This document shows, in pieces, positions 18,089 through 28,284 of a stretch of 64,000 nt of DNA; position 1 is the stretch's first letter; each line of letters starts with the position of its first letter. The notes under the pieces were generated by a model. The model was not told the DNA's origin, searched no databases, and saw only the letters and a program-made list of their open reading frames with translations. The DNA lies in contig CAJQQE010000018.1 in assembly GCA_905480395.1 (NCBI GenBank), positions 1-64,000 of the forward strand, given 5' to 3'. The position numbers were made by a program, and so were the translations under genes. Origin of the DNA: an uncultured Phycisphaerales bacterium. GTDB lineage: Bacteria > Planctomycetota > Phycisphaerae > Phycisphaerales > SM1A02.

Positions 18089-19075
18089 TTGTCGATTCAT
18101 GTGCTTCTGAACTGCGTCGGTGACCCGATTCCCATGTTTAGGGAAGCGGGGTTCGCGACCGAAGACGTGGTCGTCACCCCAAAGGCCACGCATTTGGAGA
18201 TTGCCGATCTCCATCAGCTGATCCGCGGCTCGACCGCGATTCTCACCCCCCTCACCATCAAGATCGACGGTGCTTTTCTCGATGCCGCGGGGCCGATGCT
18301 GAAAGTCGTCGCTAACTACGCAGTCGGCGTGGACAACATCGATCTGGAAGCCTGCGCTGCCAGAGGCGTGGCGGTCTGCAACGGACCGCCTCCGATGGTC
18401 GAACCCACCGCGGACATCGCATGGGCCTTGCTGCTCGCCACCGCCAGACGCCTCCGCGAAGGCATCCGCGTGGCGGAATCCGGTGATTGGACCGGGTACG
18501 ACTCGCAACTCCTTCTCGGACATCGACTTCATGGCGGAACCCTACTCGTGGTCGGCGCCGGAAGAATCGGGGCCGCGGTGGCCCGGCGAGCGATCGGTTG
18601 GAACATGCGGGTTCTCTACACCGCCAGAACCCCGAAGCCAACGCTCGAAGCGTCTCCAATCTCCGCAACCAAGGTCGCGTTGGAAGACGGACTCCCGCTG
18701 GCGGACGCGGTCGTTCTGACGATCAGCCTTGATCACTCGACGCGGCATCTCATTGATGCTGCGGCCCTCGCGCTCATGAAGCCGAGTTCGGTCCTCGTCA
18801 ACGTCAGCCGCGGACCCGTCGTCGACGAAGTCGCCCTCGCCAACGCACTGTCTGAGAAACGAATCCTCGGAGCGGGACTCGATGTCTATGAACACGAGCC
18901 CAAGATCGAGCGACGACTGCTCGATTGCCCCAATGTGCTGGTGCTGCCCCACATCGGCTCCGCCACCGTCGAGGACCGTCTGGACCTCACCCGACTCTCG
19001 GTTGAGAACATCTTGGCCGTCCTCACTGGCCGAAAACCCCCTCATGAAGTCACGCCTTCCGACTCGCGATCTTGA
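18089..19075 (+). CDS. D-isomer-specific 2-hydroxyacid dehydrogenase (glyoxylate reductase-like)
   Basis: The 328-residue enzyme has the NAD-binding fingerprint LLVVGAGRIGAAVARRA near residues 151-167. The catalytic Arg lies in VNVSRGPVVDEVAL and the catalytic His in LPHIGSAT. NYAVGVDNIDLEACAARGVAV is the usual substrate-side motif. It should reduce 2-keto acids such as glyoxylate or hydroxypyruvate with NAD(P)H; specificity cannot be read. The start is a TTG at 18089 with GGGAG eight bases upstream, and no ATG fits. Confidence 0.9.
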   Translation: MSIHVLLNCVGDPIPMFREAGFATEDVVVTPKATHLEIADLHQLIRGSTAILTPLTIKIDGAFLDAAGPMLKVVANYAVGVDNIDLEACAARGVAVCNGPPPMVEPTADIAWALLLATARRLREGIRVAESGDWTGYDSQLLLGHRLHGGTLLVVGAGRIGAAVARRAIGWNMRVLYTARTPKPTLEASPISATKVALEDGLPLADAVVLTISLDHSTRHLIDAAALALMKPSSVLVNVSRGPVVDEVALANALSEKRILGAGLDVYEHEPKIERRLLDCPNVLVLPHIGSATVEDRLDLTRLSVENILAVLTGRKPPHEVTPSDSRS

Positions 19076-19226
19076 GTGCCCGTCGATCAGGACTTCCGAG
19101 GGGCAACGTGGTTCGCCGCGAAAAATATCGGCGCGAACCGGCGACCCTACGACGTCGACATGACATTCGCCCTGCGTGGTCGTCTATCATTCCGCAGAGC
19201 GAAACTCTCGCGGGAGCACTTGATTC

Positions 19227-20081
19227 ATGAAGATGCCAAATCTCAACAATGACATGATTAATGGCCCCGAGGCCGAGGCGGCCCAGGACTACGCCAACCA
19301 ATTCGGAACACCGGGCTTCAATGACCCCCGAAAGTTTTACATCGACCAGCATTATTCCGGTTACTCCGAAGAGAACCAAGAAGTCTGGCAGACCCTGTAC
19401 GACGGCCAGATGACGTTCCTCGCAGACCGAGCGTCAGATGTCTATCTGAACGGCGCTCGCGCGATCAACTTGGTGCGTGATCACATCCCGCATCTTCAAG
19501 GCGAGCAATCGATCAATCAGTTCCTCAAGAAGCTCACCGGCTGGGAGAGTTGCGCGGTCCCGGGATATCTTCCTGCGAAGGCGTTCTTTGCATGCCTCTC
19601 TCGACGCGAGTTTCCGACCACCGTGGTCCTTCGGTCGAAACAGGCGATCGAATACCTGCCGGAACCGGACATCTTCCACGACGTCTTCGGCCACGTGCCG
19701 CTCCACGCGGATCCGACCTTCGCGGATTTCCTGCAGACCTACGGGCAAGCCGCCCTGACCGCCACCGATGAAGCCGACATGACCCGTCTGTCACGCCTTT
19801 TTTGGTTCACCGTCGAGTTTGGTCTGATTCGCGAGAACGGCGAATTGAAGCTCTACGGCTCCGGTCTGATTTCATCGCCCGGCGAGAGTATTCACGCGTT
19901 GGAGAGCCCGGACGTCGATCGGCGGCCATTCGATCTCGACCAGGTCTGCGATACCGACTTCGAGATTGATCACTACCAACCGATTCTCTACGTGCTTGAT
20001 TCCTTTGAGCAACTCCGAGACGCCATGAATCAATACGCCAATCGAATTCTTGAGAAGAACGAAGCGACCGCTGGCGGCTGA
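19227..20081 (+). CDS. phhA: phenylalanine 4-monooxygenase
   Basis: This pterin-dependent, non-heme iron enzyme turns phenylalanine into tyrosine. The 284-residue product matches bacterial PhhA in length. The iron site is complete: H151 and H156 in DIFHDVFGHVP and E197 in FWFTVEFGL. SCAVPGYLPAKAFFACL and LYGSGLISSPGES are further family motifs. The ATG follows CGGGAG at good distance. No pterin-carbinolamine dehydratase gene is next to it. A 150-base leader upstream holds an imperfect hairpin (about 19110-19139). Confidence 0.95.
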   Translation: MKMPNLNNDMINGPEAEAAQDYANQFGTPGFNDPRKFYIDQHYSGYSEENQEVWQTLYDGQMTFLADRASDVYLNGARAINLVRDHIPHLQGEQSINQFLKKLTGWESCAVPGYLPAKAFFACLSRREFPTTVVLRSKQAIEYLPEPDIFHDVFGHVPLHADPTFADFLQTYGQAALTATDEADMTRLSRLFWFTVEFGLIRENGELKLYGSGLISSPGESIHALESPDVDRRPFDLDQVCDTDFEIDHYQPILYVLDSFEQLRDAMNQYANRILEKNEATAGG

Positions 20082-20168
20082 GCGCGGCTTCCCACCGGCG
20101 GCAAAGAAATTTTCGCCACTCACCCCCCTCGACTTTGCTGCATCTCGAACCCCCCAGAGAACCACCCC

Positions 20169-21404
20169 ATGTCACCACGCCCCGTCTCGCTCCAGACGCC
20201 CGACATTCCAGTCGCCGAGTTCGCCCAGAGACGCGAGAAGGTGAACAAGGCCCTCAAGAACCGGATCGGGATGATCTTCGCCGGCCAATCTGACGCGGCG
20301 CTTCACGGCACCTACCGACCGCATCCACACTTTGAGTACCTCACTGGAATCACCGATGAGCCTGGTGCGATTCTGCTCCTGGATCCCACCGCGCCCGCCA
20401 ATCGCCAAGCAACGCTCTTCTTAAAACCACTTGATCCGGAGGTTGAGAAATGGGACGGCCTGCGCGATGAGATCGGCACCCCGCTCCGGCAGCGGTACGG
20501 AATTTCCCAAGTCCATCGAATCCCTCGTCTGGGGCGAGAGCTTGATGGATGTCTCACTCGCACTCGAAAATTCGGCTGCCTTCACGCTTTCGCATGGCTC
20601 GGGCAGGACGTCTCGCCCGATCTCCGAATGTTCCGCGACGTCAGCGAGCGATACTTAGACATCGAGATCGAAGATTGCACCTCGGTGCTGTCCGTGATGC
20701 GATCCGTCAAGAGCAAGTCCGAACAAGCGATGATCCGAGAGGCCTGCGAAATTTCGCGAACCTCTTACGACCGCATGCTTCGCAGTGTTCAACCCGGCAT
20801 GACGGAGTGGGACGTCATGGAAACGCTTGAACATGGCTATCGATCAAACGGTTCCCGCGGCCCGGGCTATAACTCGATCGTCGGATCAGGGTTGAACGGC
20901 ACCGTGCTGCATTACACGGCCAACAACGCCCCCATCGCCGACGGCGATCTCATCGTGATTGACTCCGGTGCCTGCTACCAGGGTTACACCGCGGACGTGA
21001 CACGAACCATCCCCGCCAACGGTCGATTCTCCAAACGCCAAAAAGAGATCTATGAACTGGTCTTGAAGGCACTCATGGCGTCGCTCAAGGTGGTCAAGGC
21101 AGGGTGCACGTTTGCACAGATCGACAAGGCTTCGCGGGACATCATCGCCAAGGCCGGCTACGGCGATCGCTTCTTCCACGGCATCGGTCACCATCTTGGC
21201 CTCGAAGTACATGACATCACGCCAAAGGGCCCGCTCAAGGCCGGCGCCGTGATCACAATTGAACCCGGTATCTACCTGCCAGATGAGAACTTTGGCGTCC
21301 GCATCGAAGACAACGTCCTGCTCAAGAAGGACGGCTACGTCAATCTCACCAGCGACATTCCCAAGACCGTTGCCGCGGTGGAGAAGGCCATGGCGGACCG
21401 CTGA
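20169..21404 (+). CDS. pepP: Xaa-Pro aminopeptidase (M24B)
   Basis: The 411-residue metallopeptidase removes N-terminal residues preceding proline. The N-terminal domain (residues 1-165) contains FEYLTGITDEPGAILLLDP, and the catalytic pita-bread domain follows. Metal ligands are visible in VIDSGACYQGYTADVTRT (two Asp), HGIGHHLGLEVHD (His), TIEPGIYLPDE (Glu) and GVRIEDN (Glu). Dinuclear Mn2+ is usual. It follows phhA by 87 bases and ends 16 bases before a convergent gene. The protein is cytosolic, with no signal peptide. Confidence 0.94.
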   Translation: MSPRPVSLQTPDIPVAEFAQRREKVNKALKNRIGMIFAGQSDAALHGTYRPHPHFEYLTGITDEPGAILLLDPTAPANRQATLFLKPLDPEVEKWDGLRDEIGTPLRQRYGISQVHRIPRLGRELDGCLTRTRKFGCLHAFAWLGQDVSPDLRMFRDVSERYLDIEIEDCTSVLSVMRSVKSKSEQAMIREACEISRTSYDRMLRSVQPGMTEWDVMETLEHGYRSNGSRGPGYNSIVGSGLNGTVLHYTANNAPIADGDLIVIDSGACYQGYTADVTRTIPANGRFSKRQKEIYELVLKALMASLKVVKAGCTFAQIDKASRDIIAKAGYGDRFFHGIGHHLGLEVHDITPKGPLKAGAVITIEPGIYLPDENFGVRIEDNVLLKKDGYVNLTSDIPKTVAAVEKAMADR

Positions 21405-21420
21405 GCTCTGCGTTTTCGTC

Positions 21421-22263
21421 TCACTCCGAAGGGGTCGGATCGGAACTGACGCCGTCCAGCGGCGAGACGGCTTCCGTCACCGCGGGCGCCGGAAGACTGG
21501 GAACCGCGAAGTTCTTCGCCCACGACGCGGCGAGCGCGGCGTAGCTTGGGAATTCTCGACGCCCCACCGTGGCCACCAGAACCTTGGGAGGCCGGGACGT
21601 TTCGGTTGGCTCCGAAACGACTTCCACACTGCGGCGCAGCGCCCCGGTGCCATAGGTTCCTCGAACCCCACGCAGCAGACCGGTCGGCACATCAATCCAG
21701 ACCGCCAGCGACGTCGTCTGGTCTGCGGATCGAAACTCAAGCACCGTGCATGACGCACCGTCCGACCAGCTCCGAGTGGAGGATTCAACGGTGCCATCGG
21801 GACCAATGAGGGTGAGAAAAGGCGCAAAGGCCTCCTCGGTATCCATCGCGAGACGAAGCCGCACTTCGATCGGCATCTTCGAGAATGGCCAGATCCGATC
21901 AAGCAACTCTAACTTTGAGCTTCCCGACCCAGTCGATTGCTCCCGGATGATCATTCCCGGAAAATACTGCGACTCGGCGTAGACGTCTCTTCCGATGAGC
22001 GTCCATCCCGCCGTTGGTGACAACACCTTGACATCACCCGTCGGCGCGAAGATCACTCGAGCCCGCTCCATCCTCACCACCTCACCGGCGGAATCGGCCC
22101 AGCGGGCGTTGGCGAGCAGGGTCATCCCAGGCGCCGTCTGGTATCGCTTCCTGAGGCTTTCCATCGTCGCTGCGGCCTCTGCTGAAATTGCCGGGCCCGC
22201 GTCAATCGTCACGTCCGGTGAACAACAAAGAAAACACGCGAAAAAGATGACCAAAGAACTCAT
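21421..22263 (-). CDS. secreted protein, LolA/LppX-like fold suspected
   Basis: The 280-residue protein has a short hydrophobic N-terminus ending in CCSP, either a lipoprotein or an ordinary signal. Its body follows the antiparallel pattern of LolA-like half-barrels: MTLLANARWADSAGEVVRME, RVIFAPTGDVKVLSPTAGW, then DQTTSLAVWIDVPTGLLRGV. Such proteins carry lipids or lipoproteins across the periplasm. The match is by pattern only; DUF2092 is an alternative. The start has GGAG seven bases upstream. Its C-terminal tail is rich in Pro and Ala. Confidence 0.55.
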   Translation of the reverse strand: MSSLVIFFACFLCCSPDVTIDAGPAISAEAAATMESLRKRYQTAPGMTLLANARWADSAGEVVRMERARVIFAPTGDVKVLSPTAGWTLIGRDVYAESQYFPGMIIREQSTGSGSSKLELLDRIWPFSKMPIEVRLRLAMDTEEAFAPFLTLIGPDGTVESSTRSWSDGASCTVLEFRSADQTTSLAVWIDVPTGLLRGVRGTYGTGALRRSVEVVSEPTETSRPPKVLVATVGRREFPSYAALAASWAKNFAVPSLPAPAVTEAVSPLDGVSSDPTPSE

Positions 22264-22277
22264 GAATAGGCTCCGTC

Positions 22278-22294
22278 CGGAATTAATCCGGAAG
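22278..22294. repeat. short inverted repeat before a secreted-protein gene
   Basis: TCCGG and CCGGA flank AATTAAT just upstream of the ribosome site of the gene that starts at 22263 on the minus strand. It could be an operator or a weak hairpin; there is no T run. Confidence 0.35.
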
Positions 22295-22346
22295 ATAATT
22301 TCTTCGTCCTAGCCATGATGATGCATCGCTTCGGGGACCCGGTGAA

Positions 22347-22778
22347 TCAGAAAACTTCACCCGCGTGCATGATCAACAAGGCCACCGACCAGACGGGTGG
22401 GAATGAACTAATCAACACCCCGAACCAGATGAGCAGGAATGCCACTCGAGGCCGGACCCGCGAGATCACCTCGCAACAAATGATCACGAAGAGGATCAAG
22501 CCGAACTTGAAGAGGATCGCCCCATTCAGTCCCCAGGCGTCGATGACCAGTTTGGCGACAGGATTTACTTCCTCTCCTCCGTCCCGCAGAATCACCCACG
22601 TCAGCATGATGTCGAGACTGCTCACAAAGATGAGCCAGACATACAACTCGGGAAAACGCATCTCTGGAAGGTCGAGAAGCCCCGGACTCGAGGTCGCCGA
22701 CGAGCGCGAGGTGATCGACGCCCGACCGGACGCCTGCTCGTGCTTTGCATGATCTTGTTTCAAACGGCCTGGCGACAT
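22347..22778 (-). CDS. small membrane protein, DUF5658-like
   Basis: The 143-residue protein has a polar, Ser-rich N-terminal 35 residues and then three membrane spans. The first span holds LYVWLIFVSSLDIMLTWVIL, followed by GGEEVNPVAKLVIDAWGLNG and FKFGLILFVIICCEVI. This D...T plus E(V)NP pattern is typical of DUF5658 membrane proteins of unknown role. The ATG has AAGGA seven bases upstream. It sits between the glycosyltransferase and the LolA-like gene, all on the minus strand. Confidence 0.72.
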   Translation of the reverse strand: MSPGRLKQDHAKHEQASGRASITSRSSATSSPGLLDLPEMRFPELYVWLIFVSSLDIMLTWVILRDGGEEVNPVAKLVIDAWGLNGAILFKFGLILFVIICCEVISRVRPRVAFLLIWFGVLISSFPPVWSVALLIMHAGEVF

Positions 22779-22821
22779 GACTCAATCCTTCGGGGCGACG
22801 ACATCGCATTCCGACGCATGG

Positions 22822-23913
22822 TCAGTCTACGGAACCGACGGGACGAGGGTCTTCGCTCGCCGTCTCCATTGATCCACCATTCGCCCCTTCAGGAGTTTTC
22901 AGCTGTTTCGGATCGACTTCGAACGTCTCTACCGACCAGAAAGGGGTCCCTTCCGCCCGTCGGACCGAATCCGGACGCCACGCAGAGATCCAAACCCGTC
23001 GACGCGAGATGCCGGGGACAAGGCTCATCATCAAGAGGCCTGCCGCTTTGAGATCACCCATGCGAACGGCCTTCAAGAAGATGCGTCGGCCTTCCGACGG
23101 AGACCCGAATCCCAACCTTCTGCCACATTTTCGAAGCCAGTCGCGGACGTAGACCTGAATCGCGTGCCGGGCGGCGGTGGTAATCTGGAGCTCAGCACGC
23201 CCCTTGAGGTCACGATTCAGATCTTCCAGCGCCGGAATCATCGTCCGAGCGGCATCCACTTCGTCGCCGGTGACCGCCGCCGCATGCATTCGATAGCGGC
23301 CCAATGGCGCGATGTGTTCAACCAACGGTCCCATGGCGACCAGCATCGCCGGGAGGTAGCACGCCTCCCCGCCACCCAGCTGGCCTTCGATGTACGGCCG
23401 GGCACCGAGCCGGGCCAGTGCTTCTCGCCGAGCGCAGTAGAAACTCGGAAGGATCGGCAGCCCACGATTTGCGACTCGGCTGAAACTGGACGCATCATGG
23501 ACAGCGGAGGCGTCATCGACGCTGCCCTCGTAAGGCGCTGGACGTTCCGACGGAGAGCAGAAGCACCGATATCTCGTGAACCCAGCATTGGCCGCTGGGT
23601 GCTTCTCCATCATGGCGATCATTCGTTGCAGATAGATCGGATGCCAGAGGTCGTCAGCGTCGAGGAGGAATACGAGGTCAGAATCTGATGCTTCGATCCC
23701 GTCATTTCGGGCCGCACAGATTCCGCCATTGGGCCGCACGATGACCTTCGTCACCACCGAGTGTCGTTCCGCCAATGCCGCGGTTCCGTCGATTGACCCA
23801 TCATCGATCACGATGACCTCATCCGGCTTCCGAACCTGATTCGCGAGCGAGTCGAGGGTCTCCGGAAGCAAGGAGGTGGCGTTAAACGCTGGGATGACGA
23901 CGCTGACCCGCAT
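22822..23913 (-). CDS. family 2 glycosyltransferase
   Basis: The 363-residue GT-A enzyme starts VSVVIPAFNATSLLPETLDS, then DEVIVIDDGSIDGT. The metal-binding motif is FLLDADDLWHP near residue 90. The C-terminal third is basic and specific to this protein. It should transfer a sugar from a nucleotide donor to a surface glycan or protein. The start at 23913 (MRVSVV) is chosen over the longer frame to 23958 because family proteins begin right at the first strand. It lies 131 bases downstream of thiC. Confidence 0.9.
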   Translation of the reverse strand: MRVSVVIPAFNATSLLPETLDSLANQVRKPDEVIVIDDGSIDGTAALAERHSVVTKVIVRPNGGICAARNDGIEASDSDLVFLLDADDLWHPIYLQRMIAMMEKHPAANAGFTRYRCFCSPSERPAPYEGSVDDASAVHDASSFSRVANRGLPILPSFYCARREALARLGARPYIEGQLGGGEACYLPAMLVAMGPLVEHIAPLGRYRMHAAAVTGDEVDAARTMIPALEDLNRDLKGRAELQITTAARHAIQVYVRDWLRKCGRRLGFGSPSEGRRIFLKAVRMGDLKAAGLLMMSLVPGISRRRVWISAWRPDSVRRAEGTPFWSVETFEVDPKQLKTPEGANGGSMETASEDPRPVGSVD

Positions 23914-24044
23914 AAATACCTTCCATCTTGGACTCCCTGCTCCAATAAGAAGATACACCGCGATGCAAACGAAGCCTCAGAAAGATCAAGATTGCCGTGC
24001 GAGTTGTCCGAATCAATGTCCTTCTCGGACGACCAGTAAGCGGC

Positions 24045-25910
24045 TCAGAGGATCGGATCGTGGCTGGGCAGGTTATGGGCCGGCGCCGTATTCAACTGAA
24101 CCAGCGTCTCACTCTGGATCCGCTTCGCCTCATCTGGGTCCACATGATCGGAATGGCACGAGGCCTTTCCGCCTTCGTTGGGGAGTTCACCCTTCGCCTT
24201 ACTCGCGAGTTTGTGGATCTCCTCCGGGCTGAGCACCCCGCGCTTCTCGAGAATTTCTTGCTGCTCCGTGGTGAGCGCCCCGGATCGGACCGCCTTACCC
24301 CGGTCGAACCCTTCGGCCTTGCCGCTGGCGAACTCCTGAATCTCCTTGGAGATGCGAACGCTGCACCAATCATGACCGCACATGGCACAGAAATCGGTAT
24401 CCACGTCGAGATCCTCGTCGTGGTACGCCCGAGCAGTGTCTGGATCAAAGGAGAGATCAAAGTGCTTTTGCCAATTCAAGGCGGCGCGGGCCTTGGTCAG
24501 TTCATCGTCGTTGTCACGAGTGCCGGGAATTCCGAGGGCGACGTCGGCCGCGTGGGCGGCGATGCGATACGCGATACATCCTTGCTTCACGTCCTCCCGC
24601 TTCGGAAGACCAAGGTGCTCCTTAGGGGTGACGTAACAGAGCATCGAGGCACCGTGATAGGCGGCCGCGGTTGCGCCGATGCACGACGTGATGTGGTCGT
24701 AGCCTGGGAACATGTCGGTGACCAGCGGGCCAAGCACGTAGAACGGCGCCCCATGACAGAGGCGACGCTGCAGTTTCATGTTGAACTCAATCTGATCGAA
24801 CGGGACGTGGCCAGGGCCTTCGACCATGACCTGTACGCCGCAACGCCAGGCTCGCTCGGTCAGTTCACCAAGGCATTCCAACTCGCCGAGCTGGGCGGCA
24901 TCGGTCGCGTCGGCAAGACCGCCGGGCCGCAGGCCATCACCGATCGAGAACGTGACGTCATGCTGACGCATCACGCCGCAGATCTTCTCCCATGCGGTGT
25001 ACATCGGGTTTTCCGCATTGTGCGTGAGCATCCACTTCGCCAGCAGTGCTCCGCCACGACTCACGATTCCGATCAGACGATCGCGGACCAATGGGATGTG
25101 CGCCTTCCGGACACCCGCGTGGATCGTGAAGTAATCGACGCCCTGTTTCGCTTGGTGCTCAAGAGTCTCGAGGATCATCGCCTCGTTGAGATCCTCGATC
25201 TTTCGACCGATGATCATCGAGTAGATGGGCACGGTGCCGATCGGGACCGTCGAGTTTCGAAGGATCGCCACCCGGGTGGCATCGAGATCGCCTCCGGTGG
25301 AAAGGTCCATCACGGTGTCTGCGGCCCAACGTTCGGCCCACTTAAGTTTCTCAACTTCTTCATCGGTAGAGCTGCTGACCGGAGACGCCCCCATGTTGGC
25401 GTTGACCTTGGTCTTCGAGGCTCGGCCGATGGCCATGGGGTCCAGATCAAACGCCAGGTGATTGCGATTCGCCGGAATCACCAGACGACCTGAAGCGACT
25501 TCGTCTCGAACCTGGAATGCCGTGAGGTGGGCTTCGCGCTCTGCGACTCGGGCCATCTCGGGGGTGACGATTCCCAACCGAGCACTCTCGAGCTGGGTGA
25601 TGGGCTCGAAGCCGGGCGTCGGAACCGCACGAATGCACTCGCCGATGTCCGCCTGGTTGTGGCCACCGCATCCGGCCTCGGGACCGTCGACGGCTTCGAT
25701 CGTCCAACCCTCCGGCAGAAAGTCCCAGGCCGTCGACGTACTCGCCGGCGGCATGCCCGGGGTATCGGGGGAGCTAAAGCTCAATGGACCGCCGATATCT
25801 GCACGCTGGGCGAAGGAGCCGGGGGTGGTCCCCTGTCCGGTCGAGGATGGATCGCTGGCGCCGTGAATCGGGAAGCGCCAGGTGGGATTTTCGGTAGAAG
25901 GCGTGATCAT
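24045..25910 (-). CDS. thiC: phosphomethylpyrimidine synthase
   Basis: This radical-SAM enzyme converts aminoimidazole ribotide into hydroxymethylpyrimidine phosphate for thiamine synthesis. The 621-residue product has [57 protein letters not shown] and the C-terminal iron-sulfur motif [12 protein letters not shown] (CX2CX4C). The start at 25910 follows a GGAGT site. The same frame stays open upstream through the riboswitch by chance, so the longer reading is rejected. Control is by the TPP riboswitch 82 bases upstream. Confidence 0.97.
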   Translation of the reverse strand: MITPSTENPTWRFPIHGASDPSSTGQGTTPGSFAQRADIGGPLSFSSPDTPGMPPASTSTAWDFLPEGWTIEAVDGPEAGCGGHNQADIGECIRAVPTPGFEPITQLESARLGIVTPEMARVAEREAHLTAFQVRDEVASGRLVIPANRNHLAFDLDPMAIGRASKTKVNANMGASPVSSSTDEEVEKLKWAERWAADTVMDLSTGGDLDATRVAILRNSTVPIGTVPIYSMIIGRKIEDLNEAMILETLEHQAKQGVDYFTIHAGVRKAHIPLVRDRLIGIVSRGGALLAKWMLTHNAENPMYTAWEKICGVMRQHDVTFSIGDGLRPGGLADATDAAQLGELECLGELTERAWRCGVQVMVEGPGHVPFDQIEFNMKLQRRLCHGAPFYVLGPLVTDMFPGYDHITSCIGATAAAYHGASMLCYVTPKEHLGLPKREDVKQGCIAYRIAAHAADVALGIPGTRDNDDELTKARAALNWQKHFDLSFDPDTARAYHDEDLDVDTDFCAMCGHDWCSVRISKEIQEFASGKAEGFDRGKAVRSGALTTEQQEILEKRGVLSPEEIHKLASKAKGELPNEGGKASCHSDHVDPDEAKRIQSETLVQLNTAPAHNLPSHDPIL

Positions 25911-25991
25911 CTCGGACTCCGCTCGGGCCGTTTGGCCGATGGGGCTGGTCACCAGCGCGGAGGGTCCGGGACGCATTGACGCGTCTTCGGG

Positions 25992-26078
25992 CCACATTCC
26001 CTCCGCCGGTACCAACCGGATCAGGTTCAACGGGTGCATCTCAGTCCACGGCCTTCTTGGCCGCGACGCCCCGAGTGG
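25992..26078 (-). promoter_or_regulatory. TPP riboswitch (THI element) upstream of thiC
   Basis: The minus strand carries the conserved thiamine-pyrophosphate aptamer. It starts CCACTCGGGGCG, then a variable arm (GCGGCC-AAGAA-GGCCGT), the core CTGAGATGCACCCG, then TTGAACCTGATCCGG and TACCGGCGGAGGGAA. It ends GTGG, which pairs with the opening CCAC as helix P1. Between the aptamer and the thiC start there are short self-complementary stretches (CTGGTGACCAG; GGCC..GGCC) that may form the expression switch. High TPP should lower thiC expression. Confidence 0.96.
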
Positions 26079-26156
26079 CGAGGGGAGTCTAGCAGGCCCG
26101 CACCCGTGGTTCCCCATCTGGACTTCCACCGTCCGTCCCTCCCCTAGAATTCCTGA

Positions 26157-27131
26157 ATGCCCGGAACCAGATCTGAACATCCGACCCTCGATGACATCCG
26201 AGCCGCCGCGCGGAGAATCGGACCACACGTCCATCGAACCCCAGTCCTCACCTGCCAAGCAATTGACGATGCGGCGGGCTGCGAAGTCTTCCTCAAGTGT
26301 GAAAATCTTCAAAAAGTCGGCGCGTTCAAGGCCAGAGGAGCGAGTAATGCCGTCTTCTCCTTGACGAATGCGGAAGCCGATCATGGCGTGGTGACTCATT
26401 CCTCCGGCAATCACGCGCAAGCCTTGGCTTGGGCCGCGGCAAGACGCGGAATTCCAGCTCACATCGTGATGCCCACCAACGCCCCCATGGTCAAGAAAAA
26501 GGGCGTGATCGAGTATGGCGGCATCGTGCACGACTGCGAACCCACGCTTCAGAGTCGAATGGAAACCTGCCAACGGGTCGCTGAAGAAACCGGCGGAACC
26601 GTGATCCCCCCCTATGACGACGATCGGGTCATCGCTGGCCAGGGGACGATCGCACTCGAGCTCCTTGGGCAAGTACCGGACCTCGATGCCATCGTGGTTC
26701 CGGTCGGAGGTGGGGGCATGATCGCCGGCATCGCGATCTGCGCGAAAGCGCTCTCGCCGCGGATAGAGATTCTCGGGGCTGAACCCGAGCTCGTCGACGA
26801 CGCCGCCCGATCAAGGTCGAGTGGTCGGATCGAACCCCATGTGGGTGATCCCACTCAGACCATTGCCGATGGCCTCCGCACCACGCTCGGGAAACGTACT
26901 TTTCCAGTTATTCAAGAACTCGTCGACGACATCATCACGGTTCCAGAGTCGGCGATCCGAGCCGGACTCCGGTTGGTCATGGAACGGGCCAAACTCGTCA
27001 TTGAACCCAGCGCCGCCGTGGGCATCGCGGCCGCTCTGAGTGACTCCCTGCAGGCGAGGGGTCACCGACGAATCGGAGTCGTCTTGTGTGGTGGCAATCT
27101 TGATTTGGATGCGCTGCCGACCCTGCTCTGA
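26157..27131 (+). CDS. PLP-dependent serine/threonine dehydratase-like enzyme
   Basis: The 324-residue fold-type II enzyme has the PLP lysine K58 in [25 protein letters not shown], and the phosphate-binding [13 protein letters not shown]. It lacks the C-terminal ACT domain of biosynthetic threonine deaminase, so it belongs with catabolic threonine dehydratase, serine racemase or hydroxyaspartate ammonia-lyase. These cannot be told apart by eye. The start ATG at 26157 has only a weak ribosome site. The gene diverges from thiC, with the riboswitch between them. Confidence 0.88.
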   Translation: MPGTRSEHPTLDDIRAAARRIGPHVHRTPVLTCQAIDDAAGCEVFLKCENLQKVGAFKARGASNAVFSLTNAEADHGVVTHSSGNHAQALAWAAARRGIPAHIVMPTNAPMVKKKGVIEYGGIVHDCEPTLQSRMETCQRVAEETGGTVIPPYDDDRVIAGQGTIALELLGQVPDLDAIVVPVGGGGMIAGIAICAKALSPRIEILGAEPELVDDAARSRSSGRIEPHVGDPTQTIADGLRTTLGKRTFPVIQELVDDIITVPESAIRAGLRLVMERAKLVIEPSAAVGIAAALSDSLQARGHRRIGVVLCGGNLDLDALPTLL

Positions 27132-27170
27132 GCGCTGATCGCCGCAACTCGGCGCAACTCGGCGAAAGGT

Positions 27171-28220
27171 TCAGTTCGTCCAATCGCCGAAGAGCAGCCC
27201 GAGATCCGCGCCATTGACCAGACCATCTTCGTTGATGTCTTCCGGACACCCTTCGCACAAACCCCAGGCTCCGATCAACAGCCCAAGGTCGGCGCCATTC
27301 ACGACTCCGTCCTGATTGAAGTCCGCGGGGCTCACCGCCACCTCCGCGAAGGCGACCACCGACATCGAAATCTCGAGATCCGAAGTAAAGGACGCGATCG
27401 TCCCATCGAACAACAGGTTTGCCAGCGCATCTCCGGGCGGAATGGTTGGGAGCGACAGCGGGATCTGCTCAAACGGCGGAAAATCGACCGGCTGTTCGCC
27501 AGTCACCGCGATCGAACTGGTGATTTCGAGGCGGGATTGTTCGGCGCCTTGAATCACGGTGCCCTCCACGGGCAGCAAGATTGGCAATTCGAATAGCTGC
27601 GGGCCCGTTCCGAAATCGGCTTCCCAGGTCAGGGTGCCGGGAAGAATACCGCTGAACACCGCGCCGTCTCGGGTCTCCTTCACATCGACGGCGGTTGGGG
27701 CCACCGAAGAGAGCATCATCTGAGTGACCGCGCCCTCCTGAAGAGGAATCGGAATCTCGAATCCGCCCGGGTAGAGCGAGAACGGGCTGTAAGTTCTGAA
27801 CGTGTTGAAGATCATCACCAGATCAACGGCGACCGTCGTGCTTGCCCCAGCGAACGCATCAATCTGAAACGAGTTAATCGTGAGCGATCCGTTCGGAATC
27901 CCCGACAAGTCCGCGTCGATCGAACCGGACGGTTGAAATTCCTGCCCAGCCGAAGCCAATTGGAATGTGGCCGAATAGTCGATCGGGTTGTTACCACTCC
28001 CGCCAAAGAGACCCGGCCGCGTCTGTGTGCCTTCTGGGTTCCCCTCTTCGTCGTAGTCACCGATCAGCGTTCCCGCGAAGGGAATCGCCACCGAGAACGC
28101 CTGGTCGAAGGTGCTCTTCTTGGGCTCGACCAAGAAATCATCCGCCACTGCGAATCCCGTGACCGGGATCGACAACGTCAGAAGCAAAAGGGTACGGCAA
28201 GCGGAAGTCATGGTCAGCAT
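27171..28220 (-). CDS. secreted protein with dockerin-like C-terminal tail (paralog A)
   Basis: The 349-residue protein has a signal peptide (TLLLLTLSIPVTGFAVA), a beta-rich body of unknown function and a C-terminal pair of calcium-loop repeats: DFNQDGVVNGADLGLLIGAW and DINEDGLVNGADLGLLFGDW. The body contains FAGTLIGDYDEEGNPEGTQT, which aligns with a matching block in the next upstream gene, so the two arose by duplication. The start at 28220 has GGAGAA upstream. The tail resembles type I dockerins but is a common planctomycete terminal module with no cohesin partner known here. Confidence 0.85.
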   Translation of the reverse strand: MLTMTSACRTLLLLTLSIPVTGFAVADDFLVEPKKSTFDQAFSVAIPFAGTLIGDYDEEGNPEGTQTRPGLFGGSGNNPIDYSATFQLASAGQEFQPSGSIDADLSGIPNGSLTINSFQIDAFAGASTTVAVDLVMIFNTFRTYSPFSLYPGGFEIPIPLQEGAVTQMMLSSVAPTAVDVKETRDGAVFSGILPGTLTWEADFGTGPQLFELPILLPVEGTVIQGAEQSRLEITSSIAVTGEQPVDFPPFEQIPLSLPTIPPGDALANLLFDGTIASFTSDLEISMSVVAFAEVAVSPADFNQDGVVNGADLGLLIGAWGLCEGCPEDINEDGLVNGADLGLLFGDWTN

Positions 28221-28284
28221 CAAGTTCTCCGAGATCATTGTGGACGATTTCGCCATGATTTCAACTGAATACCGAAATGCCGGA

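Noticed and set aside
20100-20135. Short likeness between 20106-20135 and 29257-29287 as a dispersed repeat
   Set aside because: The second copy codes for part of a signal peptide region and the match is short and imperfect, so chance is likely.
23997-25493. 498-residue plus-strand frame opposite thiC
   Set aside because: Antisense shadow of a clearly identified gene.
25911-26672. In-frame 254-residue extension of thiC
   Set aside because: It runs through the TPP riboswitch and the antisense of the dehydratase gene; the sequence is not protein-like and ThiC proteins start near 25910.
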